The notes below the pieces were generated by a model. That model was given only the letters and a program-made list of their open reading frames with translations. It made no database searches and was not told where the DNA came from. 64,000 nucleotides of DNA from Kitasatospora paranensis (GTDB lineage Bacteria > Actinomycetota > Actinomycetes > Streptomycetales > Streptomycetaceae): contig NZ_BAABKV010000001.1 of the NCBI RefSeq assembly GCF_039544005.1, positions 7,192,001 through 7,256,000 on the forward strand, read 5' to 3'. The position numbers and the translations under genes were made by a program. Of the stretch, positions 44,828-52,312 are shown piece by piece. Within the stretch, counting starts at the first letter, position 1; each line of letters starts with the position of its first letter.

Positions 44828-46152
44828 CCGTCTCCGTCGCCCTGCTCAGCCAGGACCTCCGGCTGCACGACAACCCCGTGCTGCACGCCGCCCACGCCGC
44901 CGCCGACGAGGTGGTGCCGCTGTTCGTCCTCGACCCCGACATCGCCGCCGCGGGCTTCGCCGCCGCCAACCGGCAGGCCTTCCTCGGCGACTGCCTCGCC
45001 GACCTCGACGCCTCGCTGCGCCGGATCGGCGGCCGGCTGGTGCTGCGCCGCGGCCGCGCCGCCGAGGAGACCGCCCGACTAGCCCGCGAGGTCGACGCCG
45101 TCTCGGTGCACGTCGCCGCCGGGGTCAGCGCCTTCGCCCACCGCCGCGAGAGCGAGCTGCGCAAGGAGTTCGGCGACCGGCTGCACGTGCACGACGCCTC
45201 GCTGACGGCCGCTGCTCCCGGCGCCGTCACCCCCGCCGGCAAGGACCACTACGCGGTCTTCACCCCGTACTTCCGTGCCTGGCAGCAGACCGCGCGGCGC
45301 GTCCCGCACGCCGCGCCGCGCGCCCTGCGCACCCCGGACGGCCCGCGCAGCGAGCCGATCCCGCGGGTGCGGCCCGACTCGCCCGGGCTGCCCGAGGGCG
45401 GCGAGGGCGCCGCCCGTCGGCTCTGGCGCGACTGGGACGTGGACGGCTACGCCGACCTGCACGACGACCTCGCCGCCGACGGCACCTCCCACCTCTCGCC
45501 GTACCTGCACTTCGGCTGCCTCTCGGCCGCGGAGCTCGTCCACCTCGCCTCCGGGCGCGGCGGCGAGGGCGCCGAGGCGTTCGTCCGGCAGCTGGTCTGG
45601 CGGGACTTCCACCACCAGGTGCTCGCCGCGCGGCCGTCCGCCGCCTGGCAGAACTACCGGGGCAAGGGCGACCGGTGGCGCCACGACGAGGCCGAGACCG
45701 AGGCCTGGCGGCAGGGCCGCACCGGCTTCCCGATCGTCGACGCGGGCATGCGCCAGCTCGCCCACGAGGGCTGGATGCACAACCGGGCCCGGCTGCTGAC
45801 GGCCTGCTTCCTCACCAAGACGCTCTACCAGGACTGGCGGATCGGCGCCCGGCACTTCCTGTCCCTGCTGGTCGACGGCGACCTCGCCAACAACCAGCTG
45901 AACTGGCAGTGGGTGGCCGGCACCGGCACCGACACCCGCCCCAACCGGGTGCTCAACCCGACCGTCCAGGCCGACCGCTTCGACCCGGACGGCACCTACG
46001 TGCGCCGCTGGGTGCCGGAGCTCGCCGATGTGCCCGGCCGGGCCGTGCACCGCCCCTGGAAGCTGCCCGAGCCCCCGGCCGGCTACCCGGCACCCATCGT
46101 CGACCCGCAGGACACCTCCGCCCGGCTGCGCCACGCCCGCGGCCTGGACTGA
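44824..46152 (+). CDS. phr: Class I CPD photolyase (deoxyribodipyrimidine photo-lyase)
   Basis: A 442-residue flavoprotein that repairs cyclobutane pyrimidine dimers using blue/near-UV light. The N-terminal antenna domain opens with LLSQDLRLHDNPVLHAA, and the FAD-binding half has TSHLSPYLHFGCLSAAELV, FVRQLVWRDFHHQVL, GFPIVDAGMRQL and ANNQLNWQWVAGTGTD. It is the last gene of the SigK-driven operon and coupled to DUF1295, an arrangement that ties DNA repair to lipid modification. The spacing to the next gene contains a palindrome and operator copy 3. Confidence 0.93.
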   Translation: MTVSVALLSQDLRLHDNPVLHAAHAAADEVVPLFVLDPDIAAAGFAAANRQAFLGDCLADLDASLRRIGGRLVLRRGRAAEETARLAREVDAVSVHVAAGVSAFAHRRESELRKEFGDRLHVHDASLTAAAPGAVTPAGKDHYAVFTPYFRAWQQTARRVPHAAPRALRTPDGPRSEPIPRVRPDSPGLPEGGEGAARRLWRDWDVDGYADLHDDLAADGTSHLSPYLHFGCLSAAELVHLASGRGGEGAEAFVRQLVWRDFHHQVLAARPSAAWQNYRGKGDRWRHDEAETEAWRQGRTGFPIVDAGMRQLAHEGWMHNRARLLTACFLTKTLYQDWRIGARHFLSLLVDGDLANNQLNWQWVAGTGTDTRPNRVLNPTVQADRFDPDGTYVRRWVPELADVPGRAVHRPWKLPEPPAGYPAPIVDPQDTSARLRHARGLD

Positions 46153-46160
46153 GCCGAAGC

Positions 46161-46179
46161 GGTGCGCGAACGCTGCAAC
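46161..46179. promoter_or_regulatory. 19-bp operator copy 3
   Basis: GGTGCG-CGAACGC-TGCAAC shares the arms and the CGAACG spacer with copy 1. It lies 73 bp before the DUF4383 gene and just past the end of the photolyase operon, predicting that the DUF4383-photolyase pair is controlled with the MerR operon. Confidence 0.58.
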
Positions 46180-46180
46180 A

Positions 46181-46206
46181 CGTGGGCCGCCCGCGGGCGG
46201 CCCACG
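46181..46206. terminator. 26-bp perfect palindrome between operons
   Basis: The half CGTGGGCCGCCCG (46181-46193) is followed directly by its reverse complement. It could be the terminator of the SigK operon or an attenuating hairpin in the leader of the next operon; it starts one base after operator copy 3. Confidence 0.55.
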
Positions 46207-46251
46207 ATGGCGGTACCGGGGCGACGAGCCCCTCCGGATCGGAGCAGCACC

Positions 46252-46764
46252 ATGGATCTCCGCGATGAGCTCCCCGTCGACCACCGGCTGGCCCGGGTCT
46301 ACCGGATCGGCGCCGGCCTCTGCGGCGCGGCCCTGCTGGTCTTCGGCTGCCTCGGCCTCGCCGACGGCCTGGACTTCTTCTCCACCCACGGTGAACAGGT
46401 CGCCGGCCTCTCCAGCAACGGCCTGCTCAGCCTCGTCTCTATCGTCGTCGCCCTGGTGCTGATCGCCGGTGCGGCGATCGGCGGCAACACCGCCTCGACC
46501 GTCAACATCGTGGTCGGTGCGCTGTTCGTCCTCAGCGGCTTCGTCAACCTGGCGCTGCTGGACTCGGGCGCCAACCTCCTCGCCTTCCGGATCCCCAACG
46601 TGGTCTTCAGCTTCGTCATGGGCTTCGTCATCGCCACCTTCGGCATGTACGGCCGGGTGTCCGGCAAGCTGCCGCTCGACAACCCGTACTGGCGCAGCCG
46701 GCACCCGGACGCGGCCCCCGCCGCTCGGCCGCCGCGCACGGCGATCGGTGGCCGCGCCTCGTGA
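46252..46764 (+). CDS. DUF4383 membrane protein
   Basis: A 170-residue protein with four hydrophobic helices. VYRIGAGLCGAALLVFGCLG, ASTVNIVVGALFVLSGFVNL and IPNVVFSFVMGFVIATFGMY are typical of DUF4383, small actinobacterial membrane proteins of unknown function. The start at 46252 is the first ATG after the leader; an earlier one would read through the operator. Its stop overlaps the next start codon as GTGA, so it is coupled to the photolyase-like gene. Confidence 0.75.
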   Translation: MDLRDELPVDHRLARVYRIGAGLCGAALLVFGCLGLADGLDFFSTHGEQVAGLSSNGLLSLVSIVVALVLIAGAAIGGNTASTVNIVVGALFVLSGFVNLALLDSGANLLAFRIPNVVFSFVMGFVIATFGMYGRVSGKLPLDNPYWRSRHPDAAPAARPPRTAIGGRAS

Positions 46765-48274
46765 CGTCGCCCCGCCCGCACTGGGTCTTCGCCGACCAGC
46801 TGGGACCGCACTTCACCGACCCGTCGGAGCACGGACCGGCCGAGCACGCCGAGATCGTCCTGATCGAGGCCCGGTCCGTGTTCCGGCGCCGCCGCTTCCA
46901 CCGCGCCAAGGCCCATCTCGTCCTGTCGGCCCTGCGGCACCGTGCGGCCGAACTCGGCGACCGGGCCCGCCACGTGCGGGCCGACACCTACCGGGAGGGC
47001 CTGCGGCAGGCCGTCGGCCGCCGCCGCACGACCGTTCACCACCCCACCTCGCGGGCCGCGCTCGGCCTCGTCGAGCGGCTGCCGCAGACGGAGGTCCTCG
47101 GGCCGCGCGGGTTCCTGGTGGACTTCGCCGACTTCCGCCGCTGGGCCGACGGACGGGGTGAGCGACGTCTGCTCATGGAGGACTTCTACCGCCGGGTCCG
47201 GCGCGCCCACGGCCTGCTGCTGGACGGTGCCGGGGAGCCGGCCGGCGGCCGCTGGAACCTGGACCACGACAACCGGGAACCGCCGCCGCGCGGCGCCGGC
47301 ACCCTGCCGGTCGAGCCGCCCCGGTGGCCCGAGGAGGACGCGATCGACGAGGAGGTCCGGGCCGACCTGGACCGCTGGGAGCGGGCCGGCGAGGTGTCCT
47401 TCGTGGGCCGCGACGGCCCGCGGCGCTTCGCGGCCACCCGGGCCGAGGCCCTGGAGGCCCTGGAGCACTTCGTCACCGCCCGGCTGCCGCACTTCGGCCG
47501 GTGGGAGGACGCCATGCTGCACGACGACCCGTGGATGGCGCACAGCCTGCTGTCCGTCCCGCTGAACCTCGGCCTCCTCGACCCCGAGGAGTGCGTGCGC
47601 CGCGCCGAACTGGCGTACCGCGCGGGCGCGGCGCCGCTGAACAGCGTCGAGGGCTTCGTCCGCCAGGTGGCGGGCTGGCGCGAGTACGTCTGGCAGCTCT
47701 ACTGGTACCTCGGCGAGGAGTACCGCACGGCGGACGCGCTGGGCCACCGCACCCCGCTGCCCGACTGGTTCGCCGACCTGGACGCCGAGGCGGTCGACGC
47801 CCGGTGCCTGTCCCGCACCCTCGCAGAGGTCCGCGACACCGGCTGGGTGCACCACATCCCGCGGCTGATGGTGCTCGGCAACTGGGCGCTGCAGCACGGC
47901 TGGGACCCGCGGGCCGTCACCGACTGGTTCCACCGGTGCTTCGTCGACGGCTACGACTGGGTGATGCTGCCCAACGTGGTCGGCATGTCCCAGTACGCCG
48001 ACGGCGGCCGGATGACCACCAAGCCGTACGCGGCGGGCGGCGCCTACCTGCACCGGATGAGCGACTTCTGCGGGCCCTGCCGCTACCGGCCGGGGACCGG
48101 CTCGGCGCGCACGCCTGCCCGTTCACCGCCGGCTACTGGGCGTTCGTCCACCGCCACCGCGGCCTGCTCGCCGCCAACCCCCGCACCGCCCGCGCGGCCG
48201 CCGGGCTCGACCGGCTGAGCGGGCTGCCGGAGCTGCTGGCCCAGGAACGCGACCGCGGCCAGGACCCGCCGTGA
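46761..48274 (+). CDS. Fe-S-type (6-4) photolyase/cryptochrome, C-terminal frame break in this sequence
   Basis: Predicted 504 residues after restoring one base. It belongs to the FeS-BCP branch of photolyases: PHWVFADQLGPHF at the N-terminus, WREYVWQLYWYL and YDWVMLPNVVGMSQYADGG later. Cys349, Cys437 and Cys440 (CGPC) and a later Cys in ACPF match the four ligands of the 4Fe-4S cluster of Agrobacterium PhrB, which repairs (6-4) photoproducts. The C-terminal frame is broken at GGGG 48092-48095; adding one G restores RYRPGDRLGAHACPFTAGYW to a stop at 48274. The start is GTG. FAD and light dependence are expected. Confidence 0.88.
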
Positions 48275-48380
48275 CCGCAGCCCGGGACGACCGCGGCCCG
48301 CCGTGACCGCGGCCCGGGACGACCGCGGCCCGCCGTGACCGCGGCCCGGGACGACCGCAGCCAGCCGTGACCGCGGCCCG
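48269..48380. repeat. 32-bp tandem repeat, about 3.5 copies
   Basis: GTGACCGC recurs every 32 bp at 48271, 48303, 48335 and 48367. Each unit ends with a CCGCRGCCCG-like block; there is no unique spacer between units, so it is not a CRISPR array. It starts inside the last codons of the photolyase-like gene and fills the space to the convergent FAD oxidoreductase gene. Internal complementarity (CGGCCC...GGGCCG-like) could let it act as a terminator. Confidence 0.8.
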
Positions 48381-48389
48381 GCGGGGGCG

Positions 48390-49625
48390 TCAGCGCAGCC
48401 CGAGGTCGGCCAGTACCTCGCGGGCGGCCCGGGCACCGGAGCCCAGCGCCCCCTGCACCGAGCCGGTCGCCCGGTGGTCCCCGCAGACGTAGCGGCCGGG
48501 CCCGAACCGGGTGCTCCGCGACAGCGGGTGCGGCGCCGGCATGGCGGGCAGCGCCGCCGCGATCGGGTAGTCGGCCAGGTGCTCCCAACCGGAGGTGTCC
48601 GCCTCGTACAGCTCGGCCAGCCGCGCCCGCACCGTCGGCTCGTCCGCGGCCGTGCCGAGCACCGACGTCGACACCAGCGCCCGCCCGTCGCCCGCGCAGC
48701 CCGGCACCACCTCGGACAGCACCACCGAGTTGAGCACCACCCCGTCGGAGTCGACCACCAGCGTCGGCTCGGCCAGCGGGCTCACCGGCGCCGCGTGGTA
48801 CAGCGTCGTGACGGAGCGGGCGGGAGGCACCGCCAGACCCGGCAGCAGCCTGGCCGCCGCGGCCGCCTCGGTGGCCACCACCACCGTCCGCGCCGCCAGT
48901 TCGGTGCCGTCGCCCAGGACCACCCCGTCGGCCGTCAGCGCCGCGACCGGCGCCTCCAGCCGGACGGTGCCCGGCGGCAGCGCCGCCGCCAGTGCCCGCG
49001 GCACCGCGCCGATGCCCTGCTCGGGCAGGCAGAGCGTGCCGCGCAGCATGCTGCGCCACACCAGGTGGAAGTACCGGCTGGAGGTCTCCAGGCCGTTCTC
49101 CAGGAACACTCCGGCGAGGAACGGCCGCATCACCTCGTCCACCGTGCGGGCCGACAGCACGCGACGGAGCGCACGCTCGGTGGGGACGTCCGGGCCGCAC
49201 CGCAGCAGCGCCGCCGGCAGCACCATGTCGCGGGCGCCGAGCAGCCCCAGCGCGAGGACGTCGCGCAGCGGCGCGAGGCGGCCCGGCAGCAGGTCCGCGG
49301 CCTGGTCGGGCCGACGGGTCGGGTCGGCGAACCGGTACCGGCCGCGGGCGCCGGACAGCACGAAACCGGGGGTGAACGGGTGCAGCCGCAGGTCCTTCAG
49401 GGCCAGCCGGCGGCGCACCTGCGGATAGGCGGTGTTGAAGACCTGGAAGCCGCGGTCGAGCCGGAACCCGCGGAGGGCGTCGGTGCGCATCCGGCCGCCG
49501 ACGGCGTCCGAGGCCTCGACCACCAGGACCCGCAGCCCGGCCGCGTACAGGTCCTGCGCGCAGGCCAGCCCGGCGGCCCCCGCGCCCGCCACGATCACGT
49601 CCACCGCTGCTGTGCCGGGCGCCAT
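48390..49625 (-). CDS. FAD-dependent amine-oxidase-family oxidoreductase
   Basis: A 411-residue flavoprotein. VIVAGAGAAGLACAQDLYAA binds the ADP part of FAD, and VVEASDAVGGRMRTD is the following GG motif. FRLDRGFQVFNTAYPQVRR is typical of the protoporphyrinogen-oxidase/phytoene-desaturase-like group found in light-stress gene clusters. The C-terminal FAD motif appears as GRYVCGDHRATGSVQGALGSG. A substrate among carotenoids, lipids or amines cannot be chosen from sequence. It is convergent with the Fe-S photolyase and upstream of nothing obviously related on its own strand. Confidence 0.85.
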   Translation of the reverse strand: MAPGTAAVDVIVAGAGAAGLACAQDLYAAGLRVLVVEASDAVGGRMRTDALRGFRLDRGFQVFNTAYPQVRRRLALKDLRLHPFTPGFVLSGARGRYRFADPTRRPDQAADLLPGRLAPLRDVLALGLLGARDMVLPAALLRCGPDVPTERALRRVLSARTVDEVMRPFLAGVFLENGLETSSRYFHLVWRSMLRGTLCLPEQGIGAVPRALAAALPPGTVRLEAPVAALTADGVVLGDGTELAARTVVVATEAAAAARLLPGLAVPPARSVTTLYHAAPVSPLAEPTLVVDSDGVVLNSVVLSEVVPGCAGDGRALVSTSVLGTAADEPTVRARLAELYEADTSGWEHLADYPIAAALPAMPAPHPLSRSTRFGPGRYVCGDHRATGSVQGALGSGARAAREVLADLGLR

Positions 49626-49730
49626 ACCGTCTCCTCGTCAGGTCCGTCGGTTTCCGGGGCCGGCCGGACGCCCGGTCACCCGGACGGCACCGCTCCCCGG
49701 CCAGTCAAGCGGCTCGGCCCGGCCGTCCGA

Positions 49731-49790
49731 GGACGCCACGCGGGCCCGCCGCTCCGCTTCGCGGGGGCGGCGGGCCCGCCGGTGGCGTCC
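49731..49790 (-). terminator. Long hairpin downstream of the fasciclin gene
   Basis: GGACGCCAC and CGGGCCCGCCGC on the left are matched by GCGGCGGGCCCG and GTGGCGTCC on the right, interrupted by one or two unpaired bases. The hairpin lies ten bases after the fasciclin stop codon on the minus strand. Confidence 0.7.
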
Positions 49791-49799
49791 GACCCGGTG

Positions 49800-50447
49800 T
49801 CAGGAGGTCGGCATCAGCACGGTGTCGACGATGTACACCGTAGCGTTGGCAGTCTTCACGTTGCCGCACAGCACCTTGGAGTTGTCGTTGACGGTGAAGT
49901 TCTCGCCGGAGCCGGTGACCTTCACCTCGCTGCCCTCCAGGGTCTTGTGACTGCCGGCCAGCGCGGCCGGGGCCAGCGGCTGCGGCACGACGTGGTAGGT
50001 GAGCACCTTGGTGAGCTTGGCCTTGTCGGCGAGCAGGGCGTCCAGGTCGGCCTTCGGGATCTTCGCGAAGGCGTCGTTGGTCGGTGCGAACACGGTGATG
50101 TTCTGGGCCGAGTTGAGGGTGTCGACGAGGCCGGCCTGCTGGACGGCGGTGACCAGGGTGGACAGCAGCGGGTTGTGCGACGCGGCCGTGGCGACCGGGT
50201 CCTGGGCCATCCCGGTGAAGGAGCCGGCGCCGTCCTTCGGTACCGCGGCGCAGGCCGCGCCGAACGGCTGGTCGGCCACGGCCGACCCGGTCGCCGCGGA
50301 CGGCGACGCGGCGGCGGACGTGGTCGCGGCGGGCGAGGCGGCCGACGTCGACCCGGATCCGCTGCTGCACGCGGTCAGGCCGGCGGCGAGCGCACCGGCG
50401 CAGGCCAGCGCGACGAGGGAGGAACGGCGGGTGGTGGTGCGGAACAT
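49800..50447 (-). CDS. Fasciclin-domain lipoprotein (MPT70/MPT83-like)
   Basis: A 215-residue secreted protein with a lipobox (AGLTAC, Cys27), a Ser/Ala/Thr-rich spacer and one fasciclin domain (about 80-214): NPLLSTLVTAVQQAGLVDTL, NITVFAPTNDAFAKIP, LTYHVVPQPL and a conserved YIVDTVLMP end. It resembles MPT83/MPT70, major targets of SigK in mycobacteria. It should be anchored on the outer face of the membrane. AGGAG precedes the ATG at 50447. I see no CAATCC promoter before it, so SigK control is not supported by sequence here. Confidence 0.9.
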   Translation of the reverse strand: MFRTTTRRSSLVALACAGALAAGLTACSSGSGSTSAASPAATTSAAASPSAATGSAVADQPFGAACAAVPKDGAGSFTGMAQDPVATAASHNPLLSTLVTAVQQAGLVDTLNSAQNITVFAPTNDAFAKIPKADLDALLADKAKLTKVLTYHVVPQPLAPAALAGSHKTLEGSEVKVTGSGENFTVNDNSKVLCGNVKTANATVYIVDTVLMPTS

Positions 50448-50536
50448 CGGGTACTCCTCGGGATTCGGCGAGCGGCCGGTGGGCCGGTCGGTGCGGGGTG
50501 TTCCGGGCACGGCGGTGCCGCCGTCCGGACCGCCGC

Positions 50537-50587
50537 GGGTCGGGCGTGGTGTCGGGTCGGGCGTGGTGTCGGGTCGGGTCGGGTCGG
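50537..50587. repeat. Short tandem repeats (17-bp unit twice, then GGGTC three times)
   Basis: GGGTCGGGCGTGGTGTC occurs at 50537-50553 and again at 50554-50570, followed by a run of GGGTC units. They sit between the molybdoenzyme and fasciclin genes, in the leader or promoter region of the fasciclin gene. Confidence 0.7.
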
Positions 50588-50616
50588 CCCTGTGGGGCCG
50601 GTCGTCGGTACGGGGG

Positions 50617-52215
50617 TCAGGTGACCGTCACCACGGTGCTGTGCCAGCCCGTGGCTCCGGCCGGGAAGGGGGCGGCCCGGGCCTCGGTCTGGACGGCGCC
50701 GGTGGTGTCGGTGGCGCGCACCTCGATGCGGTGGGTGCCGGGCTTCGCGCCCGTCCAGGTGTGGCTCCACTGGCGCCACAGGTCGGGGCCGGCGTCGGCG
50801 GCGAGGAGGCACTCCTCCCAGCCGCCGCCGTCCACCCGGACCTCCACGGCGGCGATCCCGCGGTGGGTGGCCCAGGCGGTGCCGGCGACCGTGACGTCCC
50901 CGGCGGGTACTCGGGCGAACGGGGCCGGGACCTCGATCCGGGAGGCCGTCCGGACGGTGCCCGTCCGGTCCCAGCCGCGCTTGACCCAGTACGGGTCGAA
51001 GGCGGCGAAGGTGGTGACCTCCAGGTCGACCAGCCACTTGGTGGCGGAGGTGTAGCCGTAGAAGCCGGGCACCACCGTCCGGCACGGGAACCCGTGCGGG
51101 ATCGGCAGCGCCTCGCCGTCCATGGCCACCGCCAGCAGTGCGCGCCGGCCGTCCAGGACGGACTCCAGCGGCGTGCCGATGGTCATCCCGTCCTTGGAAC
51201 GGCCCACCAGTTGGTCGGCGCCGCGCTGCACCCCGGCCCGCCGCAGCAGGGCCGGCAGCGAGGCGCCGAGCCAGCGGGTGGTGGACGCGTACCGCCCGCC
51301 CACCTCGTTGGAGACGCAGGTCAGCGTGGAGTCCAGCTCCTCCAGCGGCATCGCGAGCAGCTCGTCGAAGCCGATCAGCAGCGGGTGGTCGACCAGCCCG
51401 TGCACCCGCAGCGACCAGCGGCGCGGGTCGATCCGGGGCAGCGTCAGCGCGGTGTCCACCCGGTAGAAGTCACCGGTCGGTGTGGCGAAGGGGGACAGGC
51501 CGGGTACTCGCGGGTGGGCCGCGGCCGGGAGCGGGGCCGCCCGGACGGCGGGGGCGGGCAGTCGGACGGCGGCCCGGGCCTTCGCCACGTCGTAGCGGCG
51601 GTCGGACAGCGCCCGCCCGCCGGTGGTGCCGAGCGCGGCCACCGCCACGGTGCCGCCCGCGGCGGCCAGCACCGCGCGCCGGCTCGGCCCCGCTGTTCCG
51701 TCCTCCTCCGGGCCGGGCCCCGCGGTCGCCCGGCGCCAGGCGCGGGCGAGCAGGTACACCGTGGCGGCGGCGGCCAGGCCGGCCACCACGGACGGTGCCG
51801 CGTCCGCGGTGGCCGCACTGGGCCGGGACAGGGCGGCCCAGGTCCCGACCCCGCCGAACGCCGCGAACACGGCGGCCCCGACGGCGGGTCGGCGCACCGC
51901 GAGCAGCCCGCCGAGGGCCGCGAGGGCGGCCACCGTCAGGTAGATGCCGCCGAGCAGCACCTCCTTGTCGCGGGTGCCGAAGGTGCGGACGGCGTACTCC
52001 TTGAGCGGAGTCGGCGTCAGGTCGATCGCGGCGGAGCCGACCGCCACCACCGGCGCGCCGTCGGGGCCGCTGAACGCGGCGACGAGTTCGCCGGCTCCGA
52101 CCGCCACCGCAGCGGCCGCCAGGCCGATCAGGGCTGCCCCGGCGGTGCGGGCGAGGCGCCCGGTCGGGCGTCGCGCTGCGGGGGGCCTCGCGGTGGAGGT
52201 CGTCGGGTTGCTCAC
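50617..52215 (-). CDS. Membrane-bound molybdopterin-dependent oxidoreductase (sulfite-oxidase/YedY fold)
   Basis: About 532 residues. The N-terminal 190 residues carry four membrane helices; the rest is the molybdopterin fold with LTCVSNEVGG, whose Cys (near residue 300) should bind molybdenum, HGFPCRTVVPGFYGYTSATKWLVDLEV and a C-terminal dimerisation domain. It likely faces outside the membrane and may reduce oxidised methionines in surface proteins, as YedY/MsrP does, or oxidise sulfite. It is followed by the fasciclin lipoprotein on the same strand, a pairing that suggests joint action on the cell surface. Start: GTG at 52215; the longer frame upstream is not convincing. Confidence 0.85.
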   Translation of the reverse strand: MSNPTTSTARPPAARRPTGRLARTAGAALIGLAAAAVAVGAGELVAAFSGPDGAPVVAVGSAAIDLTPTPLKEYAVRTFGTRDKEVLLGGIYLTVAALAALGGLLAVRRPAVGAAVFAAFGGVGTWAALSRPSAATADAAPSVVAGLAAAATVYLLARAWRRATAGPGPEEDGTAGPSRRAVLAAAGGTVAVAALGTTGGRALSDRRYDVAKARAAVRLPAPAVRAAPLPAAAHPRVPGLSPFATPTGDFYRVDTALTLPRIDPRRWSLRVHGLVDHPLLIGFDELLAMPLEELDSTLTCVSNEVGGRYASTTRWLGASLPALLRRAGVQRGADQLVGRSKDGMTIGTPLESVLDGRRALLAVAMDGEALPIPHGFPCRTVVPGFYGYTSATKWLVDLEVTTFAAFDPYWVKRGWDRTGTVRTASRIEVPAPFARVPAGDVTVAGTAWATHRGIAAVEVRVDGGGWEECLLAADAGPDLWRQWSHTWTGAKPGTHRIEVRATDTTGAVQTEARAAPFPAGATGWHSTVVTVT

Positions 52216-52312
52216 ACCCCCGTTCGGCGCCGTCGGCCGCCCGGATGGGTGACGATTGCGGAACGGACCCCGCCCCGGGCGTGGAACGCGCCGCCCCGGA
52301 CACACGTCCGGC

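Noticed and set aside
46161-46179. TGCAAC of the repeated operator as an ECF -35 box
   Set aside because: No CGTC- or CGAA-like -10 element stands at a constant distance after the three copies, whereas the dyad with conserved spacer is constant.
48269-48380. Possible CRISPR array
   Set aside because: The 32-bp units are directly adjacent with no unique spacers, and no cas genes are nearby; it is a plain tandem repeat.
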